From contig NC_008541.1 of NCBI RefSeq assembly GCF_000196235.1, positions 4,216,001-4,280,000 of the forward strand: 64,000 nt of DNA, given 5' to 3'. The translations under genes were made by a program, and so were the position numbers. The notes beneath the pieces were generated by a model. It made no database searches. It was given only the letters and a program-made list of their open reading frames with translations, and was not told where the DNA came from. Position 1 is the first letter of the stretch, and the number at the start of each line of letters is the position of its first letter. This DNA is from Arthrobacter sp. FB24. Its GTDB lineage: Bacteria; Actinomycetota; Actinomycetes; Actinomycetales; Micrococcaceae. Below, in pieces: positions 8,832 to 17,702 of this stretch.

Positions 8832-9644
8832 TTAGGGAGCCCCGAAGCCCGCGTCGGCGAGGGTCTTCCTGCCGTCGGCGCTGGCCACCATGGCGACGAA
8901 CGCTGCGGCCAGTTGCTTGTTCCTGCTGGCGCCTACGGTGGCGATGGGATAGGTGTTGACGGCCTTGCCGGCTTCCGCGAACGGGATTCCCTTCGCCTTG
9001 GTGCCGGCGGCCTTGACGTCGGTGACGTACACCAGGCCGGCATCGGCCTCACCCGACGTCACTTTGCCCAGGACGTCGGTGACGGATGATTCTTCACTGA
9101 CCGGGGCAATCGTGACGCCGGCAGCCTTTTCAACGGCGTCCGCCGCGGCACCGCACGGGACCTGGCCCGCGCAGACCACCACTTTGACGCCGGGCCTGGC
9201 CAGGTCCGCGAAGGAACCGATCGACGCCGGGTTGGACGGCGGGACCGCTATCTGCAGGACATTGGTGGCGAAGTTCGTCGCCGCGCCGTCGAGGAGTCCC
9301 GCGTCGGCGAGCTTGGCCATGTTCGTGGTGTCTGCGGAGGCAAACACGTCAGCGGGCGCACCCTGGCTGATCTGCGTGGCCAGGTCCGAGGAACCGGCGA
9401 AGCTGAGTGTCACCTTGGTGCCCGGGTTCTTCTTCTCAAACTCGTCCGCGAGCGTTGTGAAGGTGGCTTTGAGCGAAGCTGCCGCAAAAACGGTGATGGT
9501 CCCGGAAAGCTGCCCGGCCGTGTCCGAGGATGCGCCGGCCGCAGGGCCGGCCGACGTCGACGCTGACGGAGCGCAAGCGGCAAGGCCTGCGGTGAGCGCC
9601 GCCGCTGTCAGCAGTGCCGCAAAGCGCGGTTTCCTGGTGTTCAC
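8832..9644 (-). CDS. modA: molybdate ABC transporter substrate-binding lipoprotein
   Basis: The 270-residue protein starts with a lipoprotein signal ([18 protein letters not shown]), with Cys at about residue 24 as the acylation site. The mature part has the ModA pattern: [20 protein letters not shown], then [20 protein letters not shown] and PADVFASAD. It would capture molybdate outside the membrane and deliver it to ModB. GTG start at 9642-9644 overlaps the stop of the upstream regulator gene (GTGA), indicating coupling. Confidence 0.92.
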   Translation of the reverse strand: MNTRKPRFAALLTAAALTAGLAACAPSASTSAGPAAGASSDTAGQLSGTITVFAAASLKATFTTLADEFEKKNPGTKVTLSFAGSSDLATQISQGAPADVFASADTTNMAKLADAGLLDGAATNFATNVLQIAVPPSNPASIGSFADLARPGVKVVVCAGQVPCGAAADAVEKAAGVTIAPVSEESSVTDVLGKVTSGEADAGLVYVTDVKAAGTKAKGIPFAEAGKAVNTYPIATVGASRNKQLAAAFVAMVASADGRKTLADAGFGAP

Positions 9645-10051
9645 ACGATGCTCTTTCCCTGCGGCGTTTCAATGATCACGGTGGTGGCCTTGACCACGGC
9701 CGTGGCCACGGAACCGAGCTCCAGGCCGAGCTCGCGGACAGCTTCGCTGCTCATCAGGGACACGACGCGGAATGGCCCGCACTGCAGTTCCACCTGGGCC
9801 ATGACCTTGTCTGCGGTGATTCCCGTGACCAGGCCGACGAAACGGTTCCGTGCGGAACTGCCCACCCGGGTGGGGTCATCCGGCAGCTGCGCCTGCTCGC
9901 GGGCCAGGGATGCCAGCTCGAACCCGTCCACGGCCAGGCGGCCGGATTCGTCCTTCACCGGGGTGAGGCTTCCGTTCTCGGTCCAGCGCCGGACGGTATC
10001 GTCGCTGACACCGAGGAACCGGGCTGCTTCCGCAATGCGTATGGTGGGCAT
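9641..10051 (-). CDS. HTH-Mop (TOBE) molybdate-responsive regulator
   Basis: The 136-residue protein joins an N-terminal excisionase/MerR-type helix-turn-helix (IRIAEAARFLGVSDDTVRRW, residues 4-23) to a C-terminal Mop/TOBE molybdate-binding domain beginning near residue 67 (ARNRFVGLVTGITADKVMAQ). This is the architecture of small actinobacterial ModE-like proteins and is shorter than E. coli ModE. It heads the mod operon, and its start lies just beyond a palindrome that is a natural operator, so molybdate-dependent autorepression is likely (inference). Confidence 0.82.
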   Translation of the reverse strand: MPTIRIAEAARFLGVSDDTVRRWTENGSLTPVKDESGRLAVDGFELASLAREQAQLPDDPTRVGSSARNRFVGLVTGITADKVMAQVELQCGPFRVVSLMSSEAVRELGLELGSVATAVVKATTVIIETPQGKSIV

Positions 10052-10070
10052 TTGTCCAGCCTATTACCTC

Positions 10071-10105
10071 ATATGCGGTTATGAAAGCATTATTCATCCG
10101 CATAT
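10071..10105. promoter_or_regulatory. palindromic operator upstream of mod operon
   Basis: ATATGCGG (10071-10078) is repeated inverted as CCGCATAT (10098-10105), 19 bases apart, in an AT-rich stretch that also contains TTATGAA and TATTCAT. It lies 20-54 bases upstream of the HTH-Mop gene start and so probably overlaps the mod promoter. The arms are about 2.5 helical turns apart centre to centre. I take it as the binding site of the HTH-Mop protein; it could also affect the divergent FAD oxidase gene. Confidence 0.55.
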
Positions 10106-10219
10106 CCGGTCCCATGACTTGGTGAGCACTCTTCCGCAAATCTCAGCCGTAGCACGCCGATACCGGCCGCAGTACGATTTTTCGTGGGGGCGAAGCCGCC
10201 AGCGCCGAGGAGCGTTGCC

Positions 10220-11554
10220 ATGAAATGGATCAGGCCTGACAGTCCGGATTATGACGAATCCCGGAAGCTTTTCAACGCAATGATCGACCGGCGTCCGGCC
10301 GTCATTGCCCAATGCGGCACCCCCGCCGACGTTGCCCAGGCACTCCAGTATGCGCGCGACAACGAACTGCCCGTGGCCGTCCGGGCGGGGGGCCACTCGG
10401 TGGCCGGGATGTCCATGAACGACGGCGGCCTGGTGGTGGACGTCCGCCCCATGAAATCGGTCAAGGTGGATCCGGAAAGCCGCACGGTCACCGCCGGAGC
10501 GGGCCTCACCTGCGGTGAGTTCGATCGCGCAACACAGGAGCACGGCCTGGCCCTGACGGGCGGCCGCGTCTCCACCACCGGGCTGGCAGGCTTCACGCTG
10601 GGCGGCGGCTCCGGCTGGCTGGAGCGGGCCTTCGGCTTTGCCTGCGACGACCTGGTCTCGGTGGACCTGGTCACTGCCGGCGGCGACCAGGTGACCGCCA
10701 GCGCACGGGAGAACCCGGAACTGTTCTGGGCCTTGCACGGCGGCGGCGGCAACTTCGGCGTGGCCACGTCCTTCACGTTCGGGCTCCACGAACTGGGCCC
10801 GACGGTCCATGCCGGCATTATGCTCTGGCCGGGGAATGCAGCCACCGACGTCAGCCGCGGCTTCCGGGAACTTGCCCTGGCGGCACCCAACGAGGAATGT
10901 GCCACCCTCATCTATCTGACAGCCCCGCCTGAGCCGTTTGTTCCCGCGGAGATGGTGGGAAAGATGGCTGTTGCCGTGGTGTACATCTATGCCGGGGACG
11001 CCGGCGAAGGCGCCGAGAGGGCCAAGCCGTACCGCGCGCTCGACCCGGCAGTGGATCTTCTGGGAGACACCAATTACGCCGACTTCCAGTGCTCGCTTGA
11101 CGATCCCCCGGGCATGTACAACTACTGGAGCGCCGACTACCACAATGAGCTTTCCGACGACGCCCTGGACGTCATCATCGATTCTGCGCGTAGGCTGCCC
11201 GGCCAGCACTCACAGCAGCTGATCGCACACTGGGGAGGTGCGGTGGGCGGACCGGCCGCGGCAGCCACACCGCTGCTGAACCGCAACGCCAACTGGGTCA
11301 GCCACCCCTTCGGGCTGGGTGAAACACCGGAGGAGGGCGAGGAAGCCAGGGCGTGGGTGAAGCATTTCCGCCACGACATCGCGCCATATGCCACCGGCGG
11401 GGTGTGGCTGAACTTCATCGGCGACGAAGGCCAGGCGCGGGTACGCGCGGCCTTCGGGAATGAGAACTTCGACCGGCTGTCCCGGGTGAAACGCGACTTC
11501 GACCCGGACAACGTGTTCCGCGGCAACCAGAACATTCCGCCCGCCCCGGAGTAG
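10220..11554 (+). CDS. FAD-linked oxidase, berberine-bridge-enzyme type
   Basis: The 444-residue protein has the PCMH-type FAD-binding domain with His59 in VRAGGHSVAGM, the usual covalent 8-alpha-histidyl FAD site, and a C-terminal BBE motif (WLNFIGDEG ... FDPDNVFRGNQNIPP). The position of the second, cysteinyl link of bicovalent enzymes reads GRVSTTGLAGFTLGGGSGWL, with no Cys, so attachment is probably through His only. It presumably oxidises an alcohol, sugar or similar substrate with O2; the substrate is unknown. ATG 10220 is preceded by GAGGAG at 7 bases. It is divergent from the mod operon and seems monocistronic. Confidence 0.85.
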   Translation: MKWIRPDSPDYDESRKLFNAMIDRRPAVIAQCGTPADVAQALQYARDNELPVAVRAGGHSVAGMSMNDGGLVVDVRPMKSVKVDPESRTVTAGAGLTCGEFDRATQEHGLALTGGRVSTTGLAGFTLGGGSGWLERAFGFACDDLVSVDLVTAGGDQVTASARENPELFWALHGGGGNFGVATSFTFGLHELGPTVHAGIMLWPGNAATDVSRGFRELALAAPNEECATLIYLTAPPEPFVPAEMVGKMAVAVVYIYAGDAGEGAERAKPYRALDPAVDLLGDTNYADFQCSLDDPPGMYNYWSADYHNELSDDALDVIIDSARRLPGQHSQQLIAHWGGAVGGPAAAATPLLNRNANWVSHPFGLGETPEEGEEARAWVKHFRHDIAPYATGGVWLNFIGDEGQARVRAAFGNENFDRLSRVKRDFDPDNVFRGNQNIPPAPE

Positions 11555-11574
11555 GGCGTGCCGGCTGCCGGGTA

Positions 11575-11712
11575 TTAGGCGGTTTTCTCCAGGGTTCCCG
11601 GCTGGACGTTTTCGCGTTCCTCAAGGGCTCCGGTCACTGAGGCCGTGAGGCTGTTGGCGATGTGGGTGCGTGCGAGGTTGGCGGCGCCGGGTCCGTCGGG
11701 AGGCTGAAACAC
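11575..11712 (-). CDS. possible small protein, 45 residues
   Basis: From GTG 11710-11712 this frame gives a 45-residue peptide with the segment NLARTHIANSLTASVTGALE, rich in Ala, Thr and Ser, with acidic and basic residues and no proline/arginine shadow pattern. It lies alone between a rightward oxidase and a rightward DUF4031 gene, on the opposite strand. The ribosome-binding site is weak (GCAGAG). It could be a real small protein or the tail of a decayed gene. No family recognised. Confidence 0.3.
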   Translation of the reverse strand: MFQPPDGPGAANLARTHIANSLTASVTGALEERENVQPGTLEKTA

Positions 11713-11766
11713 GGGACTCTGCCGCGCTGAAGCAGGTGTCCCACCCTCGGCACTAGAATTTCCCCC

Positions 11767-12636
11767 ATGGCCGTCTACCTGGATCCGCCGCTCTGGCCAG
11801 CCCACGGAACCCACTTTTCGCACCTGATCTCGGACACCTCCCTCGATGAGCTGCACCGCTTCGCGGAGGCCGCCGGCATTCCGGAGCGCGCGTTCGACGG
11901 CGACCACTACGACGTCTCCGAGGCCAGGTACGACTCCCTGGTGGAGGCCGGTGCCATCCCCGTGGAGGCCAGGATCCTGGTCCGCAAGCTGATTGCCTGC
12001 GGACTCCGCATCCCCGCCCGCCAGCGTGGCAAGGCCCTCAAGGTGCCGCTCCTGAACCGCTGGAACGCCGTGCTGCCCGGCCACGACGCCCTGTTCCTGG
12101 ACCTGCTGGACCGCTGGGGCGAGGAACACCGGAAGTACCACGGCCGCACCCACCTGCTGTCCGTCCTGGAGGCCCTGGACCTGCTCACTGAACCGGCTGA
12201 CCCGCCACGCACCGTGGTTCTCGCCGCCTGGTTCCACGACGCCGTCTACCGCGGGATCGCCGGACAGGACGAGGAGGAATCGGCACGGCTGGCCGAGGAC
12301 AGGCTCCTGCACGCCGGACTTACCGAGGATGAGGCGTACGAGGTGGGGCGGCTGGTCCGTCTCACTGCGGACCACCGCCCGGAGCCGGGAGACGACGACG
12401 GCGCCCTCCTGTGCGACGCGGACCTGTCGGTTCTCGGCGGCGAACCCAAGGCGTACGGCCGCTACCTCAGCGCCGTCCGGGAAGACTTCGCGCACATCGG
12501 CGACGCCGACTTCGCGGCGGGACGCGCCGCCGTCGTGCGCCACCTGCTGGATCTGGACCCGCTGTTCAACACGGCCCGCGGCCGTGAGCTCTGGCTTGAC
12601 TCCGCCCGGCGAAACCTGGCGGGCGAGCTCGCGTGA
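11767..12636 (+). CDS. DUF4031 and HD-domain fusion protein
   Basis: The 289-residue protein opens with a DUF4031 module (MAVYLDPPLWPAHGTHFSHL, residues 1-20, through about residue 85) and continues as an HD-type metal hydrolase-like domain: WGEEHRKYHGRTHL around residues 118-131, the signature His157-Asp158 in AAWFHDAVYRG, and a later DADLSVLG segment with the conserved aspartates. The HD part resembles predicted metal-dependent HD phosphohydrolases whose substrates are unknown. ATG start gives the conserved N-terminus. Its stop overlaps the GTG of the next gene (GTGA), so the two are translated together. Confidence 0.8.
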   Translation: MAVYLDPPLWPAHGTHFSHLISDTSLDELHRFAEAAGIPERAFDGDHYDVSEARYDSLVEAGAIPVEARILVRKLIACGLRIPARQRGKALKVPLLNRWNAVLPGHDALFLDLLDRWGEEHRKYHGRTHLLSVLEALDLLTEPADPPRTVVLAAWFHDAVYRGIAGQDEEESARLAEDRLLHAGLTEDEAYEVGRLVRLTADHRPEPGDDDGALLCDADLSVLGGEPKAYGRYLSAVREDFAHIGDADFAAGRAAVVRHLLDLDPLFNTARGRELWLDSARRNLAGELA

Positions 12637-13385
12637 GCGAGGTTCAGGCCGCGCACCGGCAACTGCCGTTTACGGTCCGCTTCGAGTGGGGCCGCAACGG
12701 CGCCATAGCCGTAGCGCCGGGAGCCGAACTGGCTGTGGTGGTGGATGTCCTGTGTTTCACCACCTGTGTGAGCGTCGCCGTGGACCGCGGCGCCGACGTG
12801 TTCCCCTATCGCTGGAAAGACGGCACCGCCGCTGATTTCGCCGCGGAGCAGGACGCAGTTCTCGCCGGCAGGCGCGGCGGGAGCGGGGTGAGCCTTTCCC
12901 CTGCCAGCCTGCGCTCCGCGCCGGCTCTGGACAGGGTGGTGCTTCCCTCGCCCAACGGCTCCGCCCTGGCCCACTCCCTGGCGGGTACCGTACCGCGGGT
13001 GGCCGCGGTGTGCCTCCGCAACGCCCGCGCCACCGCCGAGTGGGCGGCCCGGAACCTTCCGCCCGCAGCGGTGATCGCCGTCATCGCGGCCGGCGAAAAA
13101 TGGCCCGACGGCGGACTCCGGCCCGCGCTGGAGGACGAGTTGGGAGCGGGGGCCTTCCTGGCCGCGCTGCCAGAGCACCGCCGGAACTGGTTCTCCCCGG
13201 AGGCGCAGGGGGCGATGGACGCGTTCACCGCTGCGGAGCCACGCCTTGGTGGCACGCTGCTGGAATCCTCCAGCGGACGGGAGCTCGTTTTCGGCGGCTA
13301 CCAGGAGGACGTGGAGATCGCTGCTGAACTCAACGGGAGCGCCGCCGTCGCGCTTCTCGACGGCGGCGCGTTCCGCCGGGCTTAG
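12633..13385 (+). CDS. 2-phosphosulfolactate phosphatase (ComB) family protein
   Basis: The 250-residue protein has the ComB-like pattern: a central VVVDVLCFTTCVSVAVDRGADVFPY segment (residues 34-58, the conserved DVLRxxT-like motif), then VVLPSPNGSALAHSL (SPNGS, phosphate-binding) and CLRNARATAEW, VIAAGEKWPDGGLRPALEDELGAG. In methanogens ComB makes sulfolactate for coenzyme M; that pathway is not expected in Arthrobacter, so the true substrate is probably another phosphoester. GTG start overlaps the HD-fusion stop. Its TAG stop overlaps the stop of the convergent YccF gene by 4 bases. Confidence 0.78.
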   Translation: MSEVQAAHRQLPFTVRFEWGRNGAIAVAPGAELAVVVDVLCFTTCVSVAVDRGADVFPYRWKDGTAADFAAEQDAVLAGRRGGSGVSLSPASLRSAPALDRVVLPSPNGSALAHSLAGTVPRVAAVCLRNARATAEWAARNLPPAAVIAVIAAGEKWPDGGLRPALEDELGAGAFLAALPEHRRNWFSPEAQGAMDAFTAAEPRLGGTLLESSSGRELVFGGYQEDVEIAAELNGSAAVALLDGGAFRRA

Positions 13386-13783
13386 CGGTAGCTGGTGACG
13401 AAGGGCCGGTCGGAGGGCACAATCTGCTTGCCGAGCGGCATCAGCGAAACCGGGATGAGCTTCAGGTTGGCGATCGCCAGCGGGATCCCGATGATCGTGA
13501 TGGCCATGGCGAACGCGGTCACCACGTGGCCGATGGCGATCCAGATGCCTGCAACCACCAGCCAGATCACGTTGCCCAGCAGCGAGAACACGCCGTTGCC
13601 GCCCGGCTTGTCCACCACCATGCGGCCGAAGGGCCACAGCGTGTAGGACGCAATCCGGAAGGACGCGATGCCCCAGGGGATGGTCACGATGAGCAGGCAG
13701 CAGATGATCCCCGCGAAGAAGTACCCGAGCGCCAGCCAGAGTCCGCCGCAGACCAGCCAAATGATGTTGAGCAATGTCTTCAT
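13382..13783 (-). CDS. YccF-domain membrane protein
   Basis: This 133-residue protein consists of two similar halves, each with a hydrophobic hairpin (LLNIIWLVCGGLWLALGYFF and LLGNVIWLVVAGIWIAIGHV) followed by a short motif (TIPWGIASFRIASYTLWPFG / IIGIPLAIANLKLIPVSLMPLG). That internal duplication is the YccF family pattern. It sits in the cytoplasmic membrane; its function is unknown. ATG 13781-13783 was chosen because the family begins there; the longer frame upstream runs into the TrkH gene end and is not hydrophobic. Confidence 0.82.
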   Translation of the reverse strand: MKTLLNIIWLVCGGLWLALGYFFAGIICCLLIVTIPWGIASFRIASYTLWPFGRMVVDKPGGNGVFSLLGNVIWLVVAGIWIAIGHVVTAFAMAITIIGIPLAIANLKLIPVSLMPLGKQIVPSDRPFVTSYR

Positions 13784-13862
13784 ACAGCCATTGTCCACCG
13801 CGGGCGAGTGATCGGGAGTAGGGGACTGCCCTGAACGGGCCCTGAATCCCGGGTCCGCAGCG

Positions 13863-15257
13863 TCAGCCGATGATCGGCCGCTCTTCGGGCAGGTGGTAGA
13901 GCCGCGGATGCGCAGACAGGGCCAGGGCAGAGGCAACGGTAATGGTCCCGATCCGGCCGATGAACATCAGCGCCATCAGGACCCACTCCGCGCTGGCCGG
14001 CAGGTGGTAGGTGATGCCGGTGCTCACGCCCACTGTGGCGAAGGCGGAAATGGATTCGAAGAGCACCTTTTCGAGGCTGTAGTCGGTGAACATCAGGAGC
14101 AGGAGCGTTCCCGCGATGACCGCGGCAACCCCCAGCAAGGCAACCGAAAGCGCCTGGCGCTGTGCCGAGGAACTGATGGACCGGTGGGCGATGGTGACCT
14201 GCTCACGGCCCCGCACCTCGTTCCAAATGGCGAATCCCAGGATCAGGAAGGTGGTGATCTTGATACCGCCCGCGGTCCCGGCGCTCCCGCCGCCGATAAA
14301 CATGAGGATGTTGGTGACCATTAGGGTTTCCGGCGTGGCGGCCCCGTAATCGATGCTGTTGAAGCCTGCCGTGCGCGGAAACACACTGCCGGCCAGCGCC
14401 CCGAGGAACTTTCCGCCGGTGCTGAGCGACCCCAGGGTTTCGGGCCGGTTCCATTCGAAGGCGGCGAAGAGCACGAAGCCGGCGGCGAGCAGCATGAGGG
14501 TGCCGTAGACGGTAAGCCGCACATGGACCGTCCACTCCTTGAACCGGAACCCGCCTCCCATCAAGGCGATGATGACCGGGAAGCCCAGGCCGCCGGCCAC
14601 CACTGCCGCGCAGATCGGGATGATGATCCACGGGTCTTCAGCGAGCCCGACGAGGTTGTCGCTGTAGAGCGAAAAGCCTGCGTTGTTAAAGGCGGATACC
14701 GCGTGGAAGATGCCGTGCCACAGTGCCGTGGCCGGGTTGGCGTCATACGCGAACCAGAAGCGGAGCGTCAGGACCGCCGCCGTGCTGCCCTCGATGGCTG
14801 CCATGATTTTGGCGACCCGAACCAGCACCGACCGCACATCGCCGAAGTTCAGGGTGTGCGTTTCGGACTGCGCCACGAGCTGCCCGCGGAGGCCGAGGTT
14901 CTTGCGGACCAGCAGTGCGAGCAGGGTTGCCAGCGTCATGATGCCGAAGCCGCCCACCTGGATCAGCCCGAGGATGACCGCCTGGCCAAAGGGCGTCCAG
15001 AACGTGGCGGTGTCCACAGTTATCAGCCCTGTCACGCAGACGGCGGAAACCGAGGTGAACAGGGCGGGCATAGCGGTGTCGGAATCCGTGGGGTAATGCG
15101 AGGCGGGAAGCAGGAGCAGCCCGGCTCCCAGCATGATCACGGCAAGAAATGCCACCGGCACCGACCTGACCGGGTGCAGTAGCAGGCGCCTGATGCGGCT
15201 GTCGCCGGGCCGGATGTCTGTGCCCGCTTTTGCCGACCCGCTCAGCTGTGCCGCCAT
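13863..15257 (-). CDS. TrkH/KtrB-type potassium uptake channel subunit
   Basis: The 464-residue membrane protein carries the selectivity-filter-like loops of the TrkH/KtrB family: VCVTGLITVDTATFW near residue 74, FNNAGFSLYSDN in the second repeat, FPRTAGFNSIDYGA in the third and AFATVGVSTGIT in the fourth, with GGGSAGTAGGIKITT between. It forms the K+ or Na+/K+ pathway; a cytoplasmic KtrA/TrkA gating partner is not in this window. ATG 15255-15257 has AGAGGA at a good distance; an upstream ATG at 15272 is less well placed. It is divergent from the Mg2+ transporter gene. Confidence 0.88.
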   Translation of the reverse strand: MAAQLSGSAKAGTDIRPGDSRIRRLLLHPVRSVPVAFLAVIMLGAGLLLLPASHYPTDSDTAMPALFTSVSAVCVTGLITVDTATFWTPFGQAVILGLIQVGGFGIMTLATLLALLVRKNLGLRGQLVAQSETHTLNFGDVRSVLVRVAKIMAAIEGSTAAVLTLRFWFAYDANPATALWHGIFHAVSAFNNAGFSLYSDNLVGLAEDPWIIIPICAAVVAGGLGFPVIIALMGGGFRFKEWTVHVRLTVYGTLMLLAAGFVLFAAFEWNRPETLGSLSTGGKFLGALAGSVFPRTAGFNSIDYGAATPETLMVTNILMFIGGGSAGTAGGIKITTFLILGFAIWNEVRGREQVTIAHRSISSSAQRQALSVALLGVAAVIAGTLLLLMFTDYSLEKVLFESISAFATVGVSTGITYHLPASAEWVLMALMFIGRIGTITVASALALSAHPRLYHLPEERPIIG

Positions 15258-15495
15258 TGGAAATCCTCTCATCGGCGGGCATGCAAAGTGCTTCAGGCGC
15301 CGTGCCTCTATAACGTGCCTGTTGTTCGACGCATCACGGAGCGTAGCACCGCCCGGTTCCGGCTTAACCCGGTCTTTACGAAATCCTTACGCTGCCCCGT
15401 CACGGCGTCACGCCGGCCCGGGCGCATACTGTTGGCAGCGTCCCGGCGAAGGGCTAACGTCACAGCAAGGGACGGTCCGCAGAAGGAGGCGCAGC

Positions 15496-16512
15496 GTGAC
15501 CATTGTTGACAATGCCGTCTATGTAAATGGCCGCCGGACCACCGACCCGGAAGGACTTGAGGAGACGTACTTCCTGCTGCGGCAGCGTGAGGGGATGGCC
15601 TGGATCGGGCTGTACCGGCCGGACTCGCAGGAACTGCGTTCCGTGGCGGACGAGTTCGAACTCAGCCACCTCGCGGTGGAGGACGCCCTGACCGGGCACC
15701 AGCGGGCCAAACTTGAGCACTACGGCGAAACCCTGTTCCTGGTGCTTCGCCCGGCGCGCTATCTCGACGACGTCGAAAAGGTCGAGTTCGGCGAAATCCA
15801 CGTCTTCGTGGGCACAGACTTTGTGGTCACCGTCCGCCACGCCGAGTCACCGGACCTTGCCCGGGTCCGCCGCAGGATGGAATCGCAGCCCGAGTTCCTG
15901 GCACTGGGGCCGGACGCCGTGCTGTACGCCATCCTGGACCAGGTGGTGGATGAATATGAGCCGGTGGCCGCCGGGCTGGAAAACGACATTGACGAAATCG
16001 AGGATGACCTCTTCGGCGGCGACCCCGACGTGTCACGCCGGATATACGAACTTTCCCGCCAGGTCATTATGTTCCAGCGCGGCACCAGTCCCCTGGCGGG
16101 AATCCTGCAGGCCCTGCTCACCGGCACGCCCGAGCATCGGCCCGGCCCCGAACTGCAGGACCACCTGCGCGACGTCCTGGACCACGTCCTGCGCCTTGGC
16201 GAGCGGACCGCTTCCTTCAGGGCCCTGCTACAGAACGCGCTCACGGTCAACGCGGCGCTGGTGGCACAGCGGCAGAACGATGAGATGAGGCGCCTCACGG
16301 AATCCAGCTTCGCGCAGAGCGAGCAGGTCAAACGAATCTCCTCGTGGGCTGCCATCCTCTTCGCTCCAACCCTGGTGGGCACCATTTACGGGATGAATTT
16401 CCGCACCATGCCCGAGTTGGACTGGGTCTTTGGCTACCCCATGGCGCTGGGCCTGATGGCGGTCATGGGCGTGATCCTGTATGCAGCCTTCCGGCACAAC
16501 AAATGGATCTGA
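15496..16512 (+). CDS. corA: CorA-family magnesium/cobalt transporter
   Basis: The 338-residue protein has a large acidic cytoplasmic N-terminal domain and two C-terminal membrane helices, with the family signature Gly299-Met300-Asn301 in GTIYGMNFRTMPEL, and ends with the short basic tail FRHNKWI. It would form a pentameric Mg2+ (or Co2+/Ni2+) channel. GTG 15496 has a near-perfect AAGGAGG at 15484-15490, so earlier starts are rejected. The last 10 bases overlap the start of the beta-lactamase-like gene. Confidence 0.9.
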   Translation: MTIVDNAVYVNGRRTTDPEGLEETYFLLRQREGMAWIGLYRPDSQELRSVADEFELSHLAVEDALTGHQRAKLEHYGETLFLVLRPARYLDDVEKVEFGEIHVFVGTDFVVTVRHAESPDLARVRRRMESQPEFLALGPDAVLYAILDQVVDEYEPVAAGLENDIDEIEDDLFGGDPDVSRRIYELSRQVIMFQRGTSPLAGILQALLTGTPEHRPGPELQDHLRDVLDHVLRLGERTASFRALLQNALTVNAALVAQRQNDEMRRLTESSFAQSEQVKRISSWAAILFAPTLVGTIYGMNFRTMPELDWVFGYPMALGLMAVMGVILYAAFRHNKWI

Positions 16513-17639
16513 CGGCGCTCGGGGCGGCCCTGGCTGATGTAGCAGGCAGGGCCCGCGTTCCGGGGATGTCCCTGGCGGTCGTATCGCGGGACCGCGTGCT
16601 GTATTCGGGCGGGACAGGGTATGCGGATGTGTCATCATTGACGCCGGCAACTGCGGGCACGGCGTATCCGTGGTTTTCGATGACGAAACCGGTGACAGCC
16701 ACTGCCGCCCACCGGCTGTCCGATGAGGGTCGCCTGGACCTGCACGCACCAGTCCACGAGTACCTGCCCTGGCTGCGCGCCCCCGGCCCGGTCCAGCCCA
16801 CCGTATGGCAACTGCTCAGCCATTCGGCGGGGTTGGGCAATCCGCTGCCCGTGAGGTGGATTCACCCGGCGGACACGCCGGGGCCGGACCAGGAACGGAT
16901 GCTGCGGCAACTGATGGCCCGGCGCAGGCCGTTCCGCTACCGGGTGGGAGGCACAGGACACTATTCCAACGTCGGCTACCTTGTGGCGGCGCAGATCATC
17001 AGCCAGGTCTCCGGCGAGCCGTTCACTAGCTATGTCCAACGCGAGATCCTCACCCGGCTGGGAATGGATTCAACCGGTTTTTCGTATCCGCCAGGGCGTC
17101 AGGCGGCCACCGGTTATGTTCGGCTCCCCCGCCCGCTCGCACCGGCGCTGGCACGGATCCTCCCGCCCGGAACGCTGGGGCCACGGCACGGCGACTATTC
17201 TTCGCTGAACCCGTTCCTGGTTGACGGCGCAGGCTACGGGGGCCTGGTGGGAACCGTGCTGGACGCGGCCGAGTTTGCGCGGCTGCACCTCAACGACGGT
17301 CTGGTCCCGGCTTCCCGAACCACGGCATCCGGAACCACGGTGTCCGGGGCTGCCGGCGGCCCGGGCGGGAACCGCATCCTGCAGGACTCCACGGCCCGGG
17401 CAATGCGCGAAATCCAGGTCCGGGGAAAGGGGTTTGACCACTCCGCAGGCTGGTTCCGGAAACACTCCCACGGGCCGCACGGATCCTACGTGGAGCACTT
17501 CGGCACGGGGCTGGGGTTTTGGAACATCATGCGCCTTTACCCGGAACGGGGCAGGGCAGTCGTGCTCATGTCCAACAGTTCCACGAGCTACGACTACGCC
17601 GCCCTGTTTTCCTTGGTCCTCCGCATACCTTGGACCTGA
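16503..17639 (+). CDS. serine hydrolase, class C beta-lactamase-like family
   Basis: The 378-residue protein has the active-site tetrad Ser59-Met-Thr-Lys62 in YPWFSMTKPVTATAA and the second motif Tyr154-Ser-Asn156 in GHYSNVGYLVAAQ. It continues with a FTSYVQREILTRLGM segment typical of the beta-lactamase/penicillin-binding esterase family. No signal peptide is evident, so it is probably cytoplasmic, acting as esterase or peptidase rather than a resistance enzyme. The ATG lies inside the end of corA in another frame, implying translational coupling. Its C-terminal HFGTGLGFWNIMRLYPERG corresponds to the HxG-like third motif region. Confidence 0.83.
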   Translation: MDLTALGAALADVAGRARVPGMSLAVVSRDRVLYSGGTGYADVSSLTPATAGTAYPWFSMTKPVTATAAHRLSDEGRLDLHAPVHEYLPWLRAPGPVQPTVWQLLSHSAGLGNPLPVRWIHPADTPGPDQERMLRQLMARRRPFRYRVGGTGHYSNVGYLVAAQIISQVSGEPFTSYVQREILTRLGMDSTGFSYPPGRQAATGYVRLPRPLAPALARILPPGTLGPRHGDYSSLNPFLVDGAGYGGLVGTVLDAAEFARLHLNDGLVPASRTTASGTTVSGAAGGPGGNRILQDSTARAMREIQVRGKGFDHSAGWFRKHSHGPHGSYVEHFGTGLGFWNIMRLYPERGRAVVLMSNSSTSYDYAALFSLVLRIPWT

Positions 17640-17702
17640 GCCGGTCCGGACCTGGGCCGCCGCGGCCGCCCGGCTTGCGCCGGACGGCCACGGGATTCCG
17701 GT

